DNA of 64,000 nt, from positions 62,001 to 126,000 of the forward strand of contig NZ_JBFTXJ020000006.1 in NCBI RefSeq assembly GCF_041379945.2. The letters are read 5' to 3'. Positions within the stretch are counted from its first letter, which is position 1, and the number at the start of each line of letters is the position of its first letter. The notes under the pieces were generated by a model. That model did not search any database and was not told where the DNA came from. It was given only the letters and a program-made list of their open reading frames with translations. A program made the position numbers and the translations under genes. Source of the DNA: Aneurinibacillus sp. REN35. GTDB taxonomy: Bacteria; Bacillota; Bacilli; Aneurinibacillales; Aneurinibacillaceae. This document shows positions 15,203-23,714 of the stretch, one piece after another.

Positions 15203-15881
15203 AGCCCTGGAAGCCTTCCGACGGCAGCGTGAGGCTGAAGAGAGGGCGATGGTTCAGCAGATTCTGCAGGAGAACGCTGCAGCACGCCGGGCGAAGCTGC
15301 AAAAGGTGTTTGATACGAACAGCCTGATTCCGAAAAAGCTGCTGCCAGCCACTTTTGAAAACTACCAACCCGGAAACGAGAGCCAGGCGCTCGCAAAGCA
15401 AAAGGGAATGGAGTATGCCGATCACTTTGACACTGAGGAATCCCGTAATTTGCTCATGACAGGGCCGTATGGTGTGGGGAAGTCACACATTGCCGTATCG
15501 ATCCAAAAACGTCTCATGCATCTTGGCTTCTCCTGCATCTACATTTCGACACCGAAGTTGCTCACCAAGATCCGGGACACGTACAACCGAGATAGCGAGC
15601 ATAACGAATTGGAGTTGCTGGAGATGATCGAACAGGTAGATTGCCTGGTGCTTGATGATATCGGGGCAGAGAACGGCACGGACTGGACGGCCTCAAAGGT
15701 GTTCGAAGTCGTGGAAAGTCGGTTGGGAAAACACACAATTTACACAACAAACCTCAGCGGTCGGCAGCTTGAAAAACAAATTGGCGAACGCAACATGTCA
15801 CGCTTATCGCAAGATACAGAGTGGCTGAAAGTGGTCGGAGAAGACTACCGGCGCCGGGAATTGAGGAGGGCAGGCCAATGA
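15150..15881 (+). CDS. dnaC: DnaC/DnaI-like helicase loader ATPase
   Basis: 243 residues. AAA+ signatures: Walker A GPYGVGKSH (about 108-116), Walker B CLVLDDIGAE, sensor region YTTNLSGRQLEKQIG and the arginine finger segment ERNMSRLSQ. It loads the DnaB-type helicase encoded directly downstream. The start ATG 15150 overlaps the initiator gene by 53 bp in another frame. The N-terminus is coiled-coil (AFRRQREAEERAMVQQIL), probably the helicase-interacting part. Confidence 0.92.
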   Translation: MKSVRDLLNRPNMNIPTEALEAFRRQREAEERAMVQQILQENAAARRAKLQKVFDTNSLIPKKLLPATFENYQPGNESQALAKQKGMEYADHFDTEESRNLLMTGPYGVGKSHIAVSIQKRLMHLGFSCIYISTPKLLTKIRDTYNRDSEHNELELLEMIEQVDCLVLDDIGAENGTDWTASKVFEVVESRLGKHTIYTTNLSGRQLEKQIGERNMSRLSQDTEWLKVVGEDYRRRELRRAGQ

Positions 15882-17251
15882 GTGACATGAATGCTTATCC
15901 TATCCCGGCAGACATCGACATGGAGGAAGAAGTCGTCGTCAGCATGCTGATGGAAAAAGACGTGATTGCTGAGACGGCAGAGATGCTGAAGCCGGAGCAC
16001 TTTTACAACCCGAAATTCAAAAAGCTCTATCAGGGCATCTTGGAGCGCTGGGAAGAAAACATCGACTCGGTGAACCTAGTGGATATGGTCCCGTTTCTTG
16101 AACAGTTGGACATCACCATCGAGCGAATCAGTGAGGTGGCCGTATCGATTCCGTCCTACTACGACAATCGGCGGCGTGCGGATCGACTGATTCGTCTGGC
16201 AGACATGCGACAGGCCATGAAGATCGGTCACCAGCTTATTACGGCCGGCCACCAGTGGCACACGATGGACCGAGAGGCAATGGAGAAGGTTATTGCCGAT
16301 GCCGGCGAAGCACTTGGAAAGATCGGGGAGAACGAAGTCAAGAAAACGATGCGCTCCGTGCATGACATTCTGATGGAGTACACCGACAAAGTGGAACGAA
16401 CGCTCTGGGACAACGGTGAAGAGAATGAGCAGCTGGCGCCGGGACTGCTATCTGACCTGGAGGATTTGGACAAGCTGACGAACGGCTACCAGGCACCGGA
16501 ACTTATCATCGTGGCAGCACGGCCATCGATCGGCAAGACGGCCTACATGAACCAACAGATTCTCAATATTTCGCAGCTATATCCGGACAAGGGGGCCATT
16601 GGCATCTTCTCGCTGGAAATGTCTTCTGAGGCGCTTGTACAGCGCATGTTAAGCAACTTGGGGAACCTTTCAGGACTCGGCACCCGAAAGCTGAACGATG
16701 AGGAATACAGCAAATTTACGATGGCTGTCGGACTTCTGGCGAACCGAAACATTGCGATTGATGACGAGGCCGGCCAGACGGTAGCCAAGATTAAGGCAAA
16801 AGCGCGGCGGCTGCAGAAGGAAAAGGGTTTGGCGACCATCTTTATCGACTACCTGCAGTTCATCGAGCCACCGGCAAAAGGCATGAGCCGGGCCGATGCA
16901 GTCAGCGCCAACACCAAGGCACTGAAGAACATGGCAAAGGAGCTGGGAGTGCCAGTGGTTGCCCTGGCCCAGGTCGGCCGGCAGGTAGAGCAGCGCGCCG
17001 ATAAGCGCCCGATGATGAGTGACCTTCGGGAGTCTGGCGAAATTGAGCAGACAGCCGACAAGATCATGTTTCTCTACCGGGATGATTACTACGACCGGGA
17101 GAGCGAGAAGCGGAATATTCTCGAAGTGATTCTGGCAAAGAACCGGGACGGCGCGACCGGGCTGGTGGAGTTAGCTTTCCTGCGGGAGTACGGCAAGATT
17201 CTCAATTTGGAGGTGCAGACAAGTGCAGCTGAACAGATGGCATGTGTTTGA
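15878..17251 (+). CDS. dnaB: DnaB-like replicative DNA helicase
   Basis: 457 residues from ATG 15878, ATGA overlap with dnaC. The N-terminal primase-interacting domain (EEEVVVSMLMEKDVIAETAEML) is followed by the RecA-like helicase: Walker A ARPSIGKTAYMNQ, Walker B TIFIDYLQFIEPP, then VVALAQVGRQVEQRADKRPMM and the C-terminal AKNRDGATG. DnaB normally reads GKTAFALN and GLIVIDYLQLM, so this is a bona fide helicase. It unwinds phage DNA at the fork. Confidence 0.95.
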   Translation: MSDMNAYPIPADIDMEEEVVVSMLMEKDVIAETAEMLKPEHFYNPKFKKLYQGILERWEENIDSVNLVDMVPFLEQLDITIERISEVAVSIPSYYDNRRRADRLIRLADMRQAMKIGHQLITAGHQWHTMDREAMEKVIADAGEALGKIGENEVKKTMRSVHDILMEYTDKVERTLWDNGEENEQLAPGLLSDLEDLDKLTNGYQAPELIIVAARPSIGKTAYMNQQILNISQLYPDKGAIGIFSLEMSSEALVQRMLSNLGNLSGLGTRKLNDEEYSKFTMAVGLLANRNIAIDDEAGQTVAKIKAKARRLQKEKGLATIFIDYLQFIEPPAKGMSRADAVSANTKALKNMAKELGVPVVALAQVGRQVEQRADKRPMMSDLRESGEIEQTADKIMFLYRDDYYDRESEKRNILEVILAKNRDGATGLVELAFLREYGKILNLEVQTSAAEQMACV

Positions 17252-17417
17252 GCATTTGAAGCGGGTATATATGGCAACCGGTCAGGAAATGACAATCGGT
17301 GAAGTGAAAGCAGCATTTAAAAACAGCGTAACGCAAGAGGAAATTGAGGAAGGCATTGCAGAGTTCTGCAGCGTGGTCCACTCGATGCCCTTGCCTCAAG
17401 GACAGAGGGTGTCATGA
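17223..17417 (+). CDS. Hypothetical prophage protein, 64 residues
   Basis: GTG start 17223 inside the end of dnaB, with TTGGAGGTG upstream. MQLNRWHVFEHLKRVYMATG, then an EEIEEGIAEF helix. The stop overlaps the next start (ATGA). Unknown function in the replication operon. Confidence 0.6.
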   Translation: MQLNRWHVFEHLKRVYMATGQEMTIGEVKAAFKNSVTQEEIEEGIAEFCSVVHSMPLPQGQRVS

Positions 17418-17602
17418 AGCACGCCGTTGTCATTCCGGAGAGAGCGAAGGTGCGGCACATCGTTGTAAGCCTGGAGAGCTTGCTTGGGCAGTTGAACAAA
17501 GCGGAGCAGTTGGACTTAAGAATTACCGGACTTCGGATCAACGGACAAGCGAGGGCCATCGAAGTCGAAACGGAGGAGATGCCGGATGAAAAGCTTTTAT
17601 GA
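17414..17602 (+). CDS. Hypothetical prophage protein, 62 residues
   Basis: ATGA overlap at the start; ends 16 bp inside the next gene. MKHAVVIPERAKVRHIVVSL, then alternating beta-type residues. No recognised family. Confidence 0.58.
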   Translation: MKHAVVIPERAKVRHIVVSLESLLGQLNKAEQLDLRITGLRINGQARAIEVETEEMPDEKLL

Positions 17603-17771
17603 TCGTGGACGCGGCCGGACGTTAGTGCCCAGGGAACGGTTTGAGAGGAATGAGCCCGGAAAGGTGATCAGCTACCAGCTTTCCGAAGCGGAGCTGGCAA
17701 AGTACAGGGCGCTGCCAAAGGCTGAAGGAAAGGCGCCTATGACAATGCCAAGACGGAGGAAGAAAGCATGA
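17586..17771 (+). CDS. Hypothetical basic prophage protein, 61 residues
   Basis: Ribosome site GGAGGAGATGCCGG precedes ATG 17586. Very basic (MKSFYDRGRGRTLVPRERFE..., ending RRRKKA), perhaps nucleic-acid binding. The end overlaps the dam start by ATGA. Confidence 0.58.
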   Translation: MKSFYDRGRGRTLVPRERFERNEPGKVISYQLSEAELAKYRALPKAEGKAPMTMPRRRKKA

Positions 17772-18583
17772 CAAGGACGCCGATTATTTGGTTTGGGGGA
17801 AAGCAGACGCTGGCCCAGGACATTATCAGTCTAATGCCTCCCCATACCTGCTATGTGGAACCGTTTGGCGGCGGTGCATCGGTAATAGCGGCCAAGGCAC
17901 CGGTTAACTGCGATATATATAACGATATTGACGGGGATGTAGTAAATTTTCTTCTGCAGCTTCGAAAGGATCCGGACCGGATACAGCAAGCGGTAAGCAC
18001 ACTGCCATACTCACGCCAGCTATTTGAGGAATGGAAATGGGGCAAAAAGCCTCGGAGCAAGTTTGAACGAGCTGTGCGGTGGTTTTACCTCAATCGATCA
18101 GCTATTCCTGGCGGAAATAATCATAAAACCGGTTGGAAGCACTCAGGGGTAAAAAATCCAGCTCGCGGTTTTCGCACAGCATGCGGATTACTGGCATCAT
18201 TTGCCGAACGAATGGCTGCTGTTCAAATTGAATGCTTAGATTTTCGAGACATCATCACGAAATATGATTCACCGGATACCTTGTTTTATATCGATCCCCC
18301 ATATCATGGCAACGAGAACCGGTATAAGGGCAAGTTCAAGGAAAAAGATCATCGCGATTTAGCAGATATGCTCAGGAATATTCAAGGCAAGGCAATTGTT
18401 TCTTATTACAGCACTCCACTTATCGAAGGGCTATACCATGATTGGGATCGCATAGAGATTAGCGCGCATAAATTCTCCCGGCCACAGGCCAGAGGGGTAG
18501 AACGGCCGGTGGCTACAGAGATCCTGTTCAAGAATTACGATTACGGTCAGATGACGCTATGGGAAGCAGGAGGACAAGCATGA
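17768..18583 (+). CDS. dam: DNA adenine methylase (Dam, D12 class)
   Basis: 271 residues. The SAM-binding motif (FGGKQTLAQDIISLMP...YVEPFGGGASV) and catalytic DPPYHGNENRY motif (YIDPPYH) define an N6-adenine methyltransferase of the MTaseD12 family. The target is probably GATC or similar, but cannot be read from the sequence. No restriction enzyme is adjacent, so it is an orphan methylase that may protect phage DNA from host restriction. Confidence 0.92.
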   Translation: MTRTPIIWFGGKQTLAQDIISLMPPHTCYVEPFGGGASVIAAKAPVNCDIYNDIDGDVVNFLLQLRKDPDRIQQAVSTLPYSRQLFEEWKWGKKPRSKFERAVRWFYLNRSAIPGGNNHKTGWKHSGVKNPARGFRTACGLLASFAERMAAVQIECLDFRDIITKYDSPDTLFYIDPPYHGNENRYKGKFKEKDHRDLADMLRNIQGKAIVSYYSTPLIEGLYHDWDRIEISAHKFSRPQARGVERPVATEILFKNYDYGQMTLWEAGGQA

Positions 18584-19020
18584 TTGAGTTTACGATCTAC
18601 GGAGAGCCGGTGGCACAGGGACGGCCCCGGGCGACCACCATTGCAGGTCGGGCCCGGCTGTATGATCCGGCCAAGTCCCGGAACTACAAAGAGTACATCA
18701 GATTGGCAGCAGCTGACCATGCACCGTCTGTTCTTCTGGTGGGACCGTTGCTGCTCAAGATAAGCATTTATCGGTCCATACCAAAGAGCTTCAGCAAAAA
18801 GAAAACGGTACAGGCCGAGGCAAGGGAAATTCGACCAACCAGCAAGCCAGATGTAGACAACTATGTGAAAGGCATCAAGGACGCGCTGAACAAAGTGATC
18901 TGGAAGGATGACAGCCAGATCGTCAGCATTGTAGCCGAGAAATTCTACAGCCAGAAGCCACGCATCGAAGTAAAAGTTCAAGCAATGGAAGAGCAAATAC
19001 AACAGTTATCAATCATCTAA
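18580..19020 (+). CDS. rusA: RusA-family Holliday junction resolvase
   Basis: 146 residues from ATG 18580, ATGA overlap with dam. RusA signatures: GEPVAQGRPRATT (N-terminus), KPDVDNYVKGIKDALNKVIWKDDSQIV with the catalytic Asp residues, and YSQKPRIEVKV. It resolves recombination branches in replicating phage DNA before packaging. Confidence 0.93.
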   Translation: MIEFTIYGEPVAQGRPRATTIAGRARLYDPAKSRNYKEYIRLAAADHAPSVLLVGPLLLKISIYRSIPKSFSKKKTVQAEAREIRPTSKPDVDNYVKGIKDALNKVIWKDDSQIVSIVAEKFYSQKPRIEVKVQAMEEQIQQLSII

Positions 19021-19041
19021 AACCGAGGGGAGAAAACAATC

Positions 19042-19968
19042 ATGCCATACATGGAGCTTAAAGGACTGATCAAAAAGGTGAATCTGAAGCCAAACGGGGA
19101 AAAGGAAATCCTGCTTGTTGTCTCTGAAAATGAAATGCGAGGCAAACTCGATTCTGTCTCTGAAATGATTGGCTGCCGAGTTGATGTATCGCTCGAGTCC
19201 TTGATCGTCAATTATACCGTCGAGATCAATGCAAATACAGAAGAACCGATGAGAACCTACCGTGTGGATGAAAAAGGCATCGTGCATGAAATAAAGCCGG
19301 AAGGAGAGCAACTGGAGGCCAACCTGGGACTGCCAGAAGCGAAGATCCCGACCAAGGAAGAGAAGGAGCAAACGGAGCGAGAGATCATCGACGATTTCAT
19401 TCTCAGCGGCTTGGCACCAAGCTACGAGGACCTGCCTTATGACTTTGCTAATATCGTGAAGCGCCGGTTAGAGGGTGAGACATACATGAAGCTTGCTTCT
19501 GAGCTGGATATCTCCTCAGGAAAAATCGTGGAGCTGATCGATGAGTATCGAAAGCGTCTGGCCCCTCTGGCTGCCAAGTGGGATGAATGGAGGCAAGAGA
19601 AAGAGCAATCGAAACAGGAGACCACGGCGGATCCGGGGGAAGTGGCAACTGGTACAGGAGAGCCAGACCAATCCGAGCAAGATGAAGAGGACACCGATTC
19701 TTTGAAGGGGCAAGCTACCGAGAACCTGGGCAGCGACGGCCAGGAGCCATCAGAAGAAGAGATTGAGGAGTATATTCTTGGCGGCCACGCTCCAAAGTTC
19801 CCGGACATTGAGTTTGACTTCCCTCAGCTGCTGGATAAGAAGAGAAAGCGCGGAAGCTGGACAAAGGTTGCATCAGAAATGAACTTACCACTTGTACAGG
19901 TAAGACGCCAGTGGAGAGAGTATAAGGAGCGTATTGCCCGACAAATGCGCGGTGAAGATATAGCCTAA
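19042..19968 (+). CDS. Hypothetical prophage protein with a duplicated helical domain
   Basis: 308 residues. The N-terminal 90 residues are beta-rich (MELKGLIKKVNLKPNGEKEI...). Two related units follow, one at about 112-175 (IIDDFILSGLAPSYEDLPYD...YMKLASELDISSGKIVELID) and one at about 238-300 (EEYILGGHAPKFPDIEFDFP...WTKVASEMNLPLVQVRRQWR). They are separated by an acidic linker (DPGEVATGTGEPDQSEQDEE). The two units look like helix-turn-helix modules from an internal duplication. No named family comes to mind; a DNA-binding role is inferred. Confidence 0.7.
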   Translation: MPYMELKGLIKKVNLKPNGEKEILLVVSENEMRGKLDSVSEMIGCRVDVSLESLIVNYTVEINANTEEPMRTYRVDEKGIVHEIKPEGEQLEANLGLPEAKIPTKEEKEQTEREIIDDFILSGLAPSYEDLPYDFANIVKRRLEGETYMKLASELDISSGKIVELIDEYRKRLAPLAAKWDEWRQEKEQSKQETTADPGEVATGTGEPDQSEQDEEDTDSLKGQATENLGSDGQEPSEEEIEEYILGGHAPKFPDIEFDFPQLLDKKRKRGSWTKVASEMNLPLVQVRRQWREYKERIARQMRGEDIA

Positions 19969-20046
19969 TAAATCGGTTGCCTGCCGGGAAAACCCGGTGG
20001 GCGGCCTTGTAATACGGTGATATTGCGAGAAGAGAGGATGATAAAA

Positions 20047-20490
20047 ATGAGTGAACAAGGCCTACATGTTAAATATAACGTTACAAAAGCTGATACCGGT
20101 GAGTTAATTGGAAATTGCTTTGTATTACGACCTGATCGTGACCCAGCAGCAGTAGTAGCATTGATGATGTATGCGGCAGCCACAGAAAACAAAGAATTAT
20201 CGCAGGATATACTCAATTGGCTCCAAGGAATGGGTCAAGAAAGACTTCTTTATACGCAGTGCTTTCTAAAAGCCATAAGTGAAAATCCGCAGTTCTTTGA
20301 AAAACTTCTGGGCAGCATTATAGAGTCACCGTTCCAAAGCGAGCATGGTGATATGTGGGTGAATAAAAAGCATGCCACAGCTGTATGCTCTGAACTTTAT
20401 TATGCCGTAATGGATGAAAGGTTTTATGAAAACATGGATTTTCAAGCGTTGGCAGATGAATCGGATGAATTGCTGCACATTGTTGATTAA
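20047..20490 (+). CDS. Hypothetical prophage protein, 147 residues
   Basis: ATG 20047 behind GAGAGGATG. MSEQGLHVKYNVTKADTGEL-IGNCFVLRPDRDPAAV-ALMMYA, followed by helices. A GCCGGC-GATT-GCCGGC hairpin (20512-20527) lies after the stop. The sequence resembles small proteins of Firmicute prophages that I cannot name. Confidence 0.62.
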   Translation: MSEQGLHVKYNVTKADTGELIGNCFVLRPDRDPAAVVALMMYAAATENKELSQDILNWLQGMGQERLLYTQCFLKAISENPQFFEKLLGSIIESPFQSEHGDMWVNKKHATAVCSELYYAVMDERFYENMDFQALADESDELLHIVD

Positions 20491-20618
20491 GCGATTTATG
20501 TAATAAAAAATGCCGGCGATTGCCGGCTCATAGGGGGAAGGGTTGCCAGAAAACCCTTCACCTGAAATATACCATTTTTAGGTAGATGGGTAAATGAGGA
20601 AAATGTAGGAGGGAGAGT

Positions 20619-20891
20619 ATGAACGAATCGGAGCAACTTGATCTGTTCCCCGACATGCCATATCTCGAGCCTCTTCCAGAATCAAATCATCCTAACAGAA
20701 TGGTGCGTCAGTTTGGAGAAGGACCAGAGGGAACTACTTGTAAAACATGCCGGTTTCTCTATAAAAAAGAATGGAATCGAACGTTTTATAAATGTGAATT
20801 GTATAGGGATTCAAATGGACCAGGAACGGACTTTCGTAAGAAGTGGCAGAGCTGTAGCAAGTATAAAGCAAGGGAGGGTGCTAAAGAGTGA
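20619..20891 (+). CDS. Small Cys-containing prophage protein, 90 residues
   Basis: MNESEQLDLFPDMPYLEPLP then a zinc-knuckle-like part: CKTCRFLYKKEWNRTFYKCE and a further Cys (WQSCSKY). Four spaced cysteines suggest metal binding. ATGA-type overlap with the next gene. Ribosome site GGAGGGAG. Unknown function. Confidence 0.65.
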   Translation: MNESEQLDLFPDMPYLEPLPESNHPNRMVRQFGEGPEGTTCKTCRFLYKKEWNRTFYKCELYRDSNGPGTDFRKKWQSCSKYKAREGAKE

Positions 20892-21070
20892 AACTTTCTT
20901 TAGAAACTGATTTGCAACAACAAATGATTGCGGTAGCCGTTCTGCAAATGTTAGAACGAGGCGAAAAAGTTCATGATGTTGCCGCTGTAACAAAAAAAAT
21001 CGTTGAGGAAGTTTGGTTTGGATATATTGCTGAACAGCGCGAGAAAAAGGAGGTAGCGAATAATGACTGA
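20888..21070 (+). CDS. Hypothetical helical prophage protein, 60 residues
   Basis: GTG start at 20888 overlapping the preceding stop (GTGA). MKLSLETDLQQQMIAVAVLQ... one helical domain. Its end overlaps the next gene by 8 bp. Function unknown. Confidence 0.58.
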   Translation: MKLSLETDLQQQMIAVAVLQMLERGEKVHDVAAVTKKIVEEVWFGYIAEQREKKEVANND

Positions 21071-21404
21071 CCAGGAACTGAAGGAGATACGCAATGATCT
21101 AAGCCTTATTACAAAAGGACGCTGGTTTCGTTATAACGATGAAACAAGTTGGGTAGGAGCCTGGGATGAGGAAAACAAGTGCGACACACCCGTCTGTGAA
21201 TGTCACGAACAAGAGGATGCGATGTTCATAGAGAAGGCACCTGAATATGTAAGGAGGTTACTAGAACACACTGATAGCCAAGCAGCGGAGATTGAACGGT
21301 TGCAGAAGGAAAATGCCATGCTTAAATCCCAAAAAGTGAGACAGTTAGCAAACGATATATGCGATAGGAATAACAAAGGAATGCAAAAATTATCTTCCGA
21401 ATAA
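21063..21404 (+). CDS. Hypothetical prophage protein with C-terminal coiled coil, 113 residues
   Basis: N-terminal part TKGRWFRYNDETSWVGAWDE...FIEKAPEYVRRLLEH resembles Ea22-like/ead phage proteins, followed by a coiled coil (QAAEIERLQKENAMLKSQK). Ribosome site AAAGGAGGTAG. Role unknown. Confidence 0.62.
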   Translation: MTDQELKEIRNDLSLITKGRWFRYNDETSWVGAWDEENKCDTPVCECHEQEDAMFIEKAPEYVRRLLEHTDSQAAEIERLQKENAMLKSQKVRQLANDICDRNNKGMQKLSSE

Positions 21405-21410
21405 AAAACA

Positions 21411-21438
21411 CCCTCTCTGGACGGCCATCCGGAGAGGG
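21411..21438 (+). terminator. Hairpin upstream of arpU
   Basis: CCCTCTCTGG / CCGGAGAGGG stem with an ACGGCCAT loop, just after the stop of the preceding gene. The T-run is weak. It may end the early transcript or shape the arpU leader. Confidence 0.5.
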
Positions 21439-21491
21439 GTTCCCTGTTCTTGCTACCCAAGAATATTTTACCATGAGCAGGGGGAGTCGTC

Positions 21492-21935
21492 ATGCAAATG
21501 TCGTTTTTGCCGAAAATTGACCGGAAGGCTACACAAAAGAGAGTCGAAGAAGCATTGGAGACAGCGCGTATCTACAAGCAGATCGGCTTTGTTCGCCGGG
21601 AGATGAAGAACACGCCTGCCTATGAACCGAGGTATCATGGTCCGACGAACAAAACGACCGATATGGCAGCCGAATGTGCTGTCTGGAATGTAGATAAGGA
21701 ACGGGAGATCGAAGCGCTGTGTGAGCGCGTGGAAAGGGCTGTGAGCCGGTTGAGCAAGAAGGAACGGGAGATTATTGAGAAGCGCTATCTGGAAGATGAG
21801 AGCTTTGATTATATCGTTGCTGGAGAGGTTGGGCTAAGTGAAAGGACATATACCAGGATGAAGGCGAGAGCGTTTTATAAATTGGCTTTTATGTTGAAGT
21901 TGGAAGTATTGTCTGAGGATTTGATACCAATATAA
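21492..21935 (+). CDS. arpU: ArpU-family late transcriptional regulator
   Basis: 147 residues. The C-terminal region reads LSKKEREIIEKRYLEDESFD-YIVAGEVGLSERTYTRMKARAFYKLAF, a sigma-like helix-turn-helix as in ArpU/RinA/LmaD proteins, which activate late (packaging, head, tail, lysis) genes. It closes the early region; a strong terminator follows. A four-copy, 11-bp-phased repeat lies before the packaging genes (22796-22835) and is the obvious candidate target. Confidence 0.9.
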   Translation: MQMSFLPKIDRKATQKRVEEALETARIYKQIGFVRREMKNTPAYEPRYHGPTNKTTDMAAECAVWNVDKEREIEALCERVERAVSRLSKKEREIIEKRYLEDESFDYIVAGEVGLSERTYTRMKARAFYKLAFMLKLEVLSEDLIPI

Positions 21936-21942
21936 TAAAAAG

Positions 21943-21967
21943 CCGTTCCTTAATAGAACGGTTTTTT
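21943..21967 (+). terminator. Terminator after arpU
   Basis: CCGTTC / GAACGG stem (21943-21948, 21956-21961) with a CTTAATA loop and a TTTTTT tail. Ends the early operon. Confidence 0.85.
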
Positions 21968-22067
21968 GGCTTTTTATGCTAGATAATATATCGCACACAA
22001 AAATGTTTTTTGAAATTAATTATAACGAATTTATAACTTAGATATCTATCTGTCAAATAGCAGCTTT

Positions 22068-22694
22068 CTACTGAACCTGTGGATTGATAATAATTCCTTG
22101 ATGTATGTATCCGCCCTCAATGGTTAAAATGTTAATACCTGTCACATTCACAGTAAGTTCTTTTAATCCATCTTTGGTAGTTAGTGTTTCACTTTTAATT
22201 TTTTTACCATCGCCATATATTATAATTTCATGGCTCCAAGTAGTATTATCTGGAACACCGGTTGAAAGTGTTAGTTTTTTATACTGACCATCTAAGTTCC
22301 AATTAACTTCTCCTGACGCGCTTAGACGATATGCATTGTCAAAGCTCTTACCAGTAACTACGACGGTCTCGTTAGTTGCTCTGTCTAGTTTATATGGTTT
22401 AAGAGTATTAACTAAATCAATTGCTTTAACATTTTTAGTAGGTGCATTATTGCTAGTAACCACAACAGCGTTATCTTTAGCATCCCATTCTACTTTAGCA
22501 CCGAGTGCTTCAGCCAGTGGTCTTGCAGGAATCATTGTGCGCCCATTAATAACTTGTGGTGGAACATCAGAATTAATTTGTTCGCCATTAACAATTAATT
22601 TGATAGGACTTGCCGCAAGTGCGATCCCTGAAAATAAAATAGCACCAGTTAGAACACCGGAGACATAATACTTAGCTTTGTTCAGTTTACTCAA
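22068..22694 (-). CDS. Secreted protein with copper-amine-oxidase-like stalk domain (moron)
   Basis: 208 residues. Signal peptide MSKLNKAKYYVSGVLTGAIL then ALAASPIKLIVNG. The stalk domain (about 30-90: INSDVPPQVINGRTMIPARPLAEALGAKVEW) is the Cu-amine-oxidase N-terminal-like domain common in Paenibacillaceae surface proteins. A beta-rich domain follows (KSFDNAYRLSASGEVNWNLD ... TVNVTGINILTIEGGYIHQG), reminiscent of NPCBM-type sugar-binding modules. It is transcribed opposite to its neighbours, so it is probably a lysogenic conversion gene. The lysin at 43913 carries a related stalk domain. Confidence 0.75.
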   Translation of the reverse strand: MSKLNKAKYYVSGVLTGAILFSGIALAASPIKLIVNGEQINSDVPPQVINGRTMIPARPLAEALGAKVEWDAKDNAVVVTSNNAPTKNVKAIDLVNTLKPYKLDRATNETVVVTGKSFDNAYRLSASGEVNWNLDGQYKKLTLSTGVPDNTTWSHEIIIYGDGKKIKSETLTTKDGLKELTVNVTGINILTIEGGYIHQGIIINPQVQ

Positions 22695-22795
22695 TTTTTT
22701 CTCCCCTTTGCTTTTATGTGTAAATAATTACAAAATTTATAGTAATACTTTTCGCTTTGATTCAAAAGAATTATTTTTGGGGCAAGCTTAAATAG

Positions 22796-22862
22796 TTGGC
22801 GTAAAAATGGCGTCATTTTGGCGTGAGGTTGGCGCGCTGTTTGAAGATACAGATGGTATGAT
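22796..22862 (+). promoter_or_regulatory. Candidate activator-dependent late promoter with four 11-bp-phased repeats
   Basis: TTGGCGT (22796), ATGGCGT (22807), TTGGCGT (22818) and TTGGCGC (22829) are spaced exactly 11 bp, that is about one helical turn, so all four sites lie on one face of the DNA. A -10 box TATGAT follows at 22857-22862 without a recognisable -35 box. The element sits before the packaging genes and after arpU, as expected for an ArpU-activated late promoter (inference). Confidence 0.72.
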
Positions 22863-23035
22863 GATAGTGTCAGAAGATAAGCGAAGGGGCCGTTCCGGGA
22901 GAGCGGTCTTTTTGTTGTCTATTACTTGTGAATAACGGTGGAAATAGTATTTTTATCTCGGAATTTGACGACAAGTGTTAGTCATAAAGCAGAGCTTTTT
23001 GTTGCACAATAAAAGAACGAGAAAGGAGGGGGAAT

Positions 23036-23149
23036 ATGGACGCACGAGTGATAATGCCAGACCCACGTAGTAATTGGGAAGAGAGTGTACAGCAGTATTG
23101 GCAGAAAGAAAAAGAGAAGTGGAAACGTAGAAAACAGCAGCAGAAGTAA
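23036..23149 (+). CDS. Very small basic prophage protein, 37 residues
   Basis: ATG 23036 with AAAGGAGGGGGA upstream, a very strong site. Product MDARVIMPDPRSNWEESVQQ, then a Lys/Arg/Gln-rich end. It is the first gene after the late promoter. Function unknown. Confidence 0.6.
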   Translation: MDARVIMPDPRSNWEESVQQYWQKEKEKWKRRKQQQK

Positions 23150-23259
23150 GCGTCGGTCAGCCGGTGCTTTTTATTTTGCCTTGGAGGTGGGTGGTGATGT
23201 AGATGAAAGGAAATTACTCCTTCTTGCCGAACTAATTAGGTTAGTTAGGAGGGATAAAT

Positions 23260-23664
23260 ATGGAATTGGATACTAAACAAAAAGTACTGTTGGCGTTGTA
23301 TACAGAGTATCAAAAAGATTTACCAAATATGAGCAGTGTGAATTATAAAGCACTGGAATTAGAATCTGATGTGTTCTATGTCGCTATCTCGAAGTTGCTC
23401 ACTGAGGGATATATTACAGACGCCTGGGCGATACCAAGAGCCGGAAAAATGATTGATGCTTATAGATTGGATAACTGCAAGCTAACCAGGGATGGTATCG
23501 ACTATGTGGAGAGTAAGCTTGAAATCGAACCTACTCTTTCTGGAGTTGAAAAGGTCAAAGCCGTAACGGGAAAACTGGCACAATGGGGCTTAGAACAGTT
23601 TAAGGATGTTGTTGTTAAAATAGCATCTGAAACAATTAAAGGTAGTATAGGAGGAGGCGCTTAA
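23260..23664 (+). CDS. YjcQ-family prophage protein
   Basis: 134 residues. MELDTKQKVLLALYTEYQKD...ESDVFYVAISKLLTEGYITD...LTRDGIDYVESKLEI is the winged-helix form of YjcQ proteins in Bacillus prophages. A C-terminal amphipathic helix follows. Probably DNA-binding; role unknown. Start ATG 23260 has TTAGGAGGGATAA upstream. Confidence 0.75.
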   Translation: MELDTKQKVLLALYTEYQKDLPNMSSVNYKALELESDVFYVAISKLLTEGYITDAWAIPRAGKMIDAYRLDNCKLTRDGIDYVESKLEIEPTLSGVEKVKAVTGKLAQWGLEQFKDVVVKIASETIKGSIGGGA

Positions 23665-23681
23665 TCAGGCGCCTCTTTTTT
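23654..23681 (+). terminator. Terminator after the YjcQ gene
   Basis: GAGGCGC / GCGCCTC stem with a TTAATCAG loop and a TTTTTT tail; the stem overlaps the stop codon. Confidence 0.83.
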
Positions 23682-23714
23682 ATTCGAATATAAAAAGTAA
23701 TGGAGGAGTTAACA

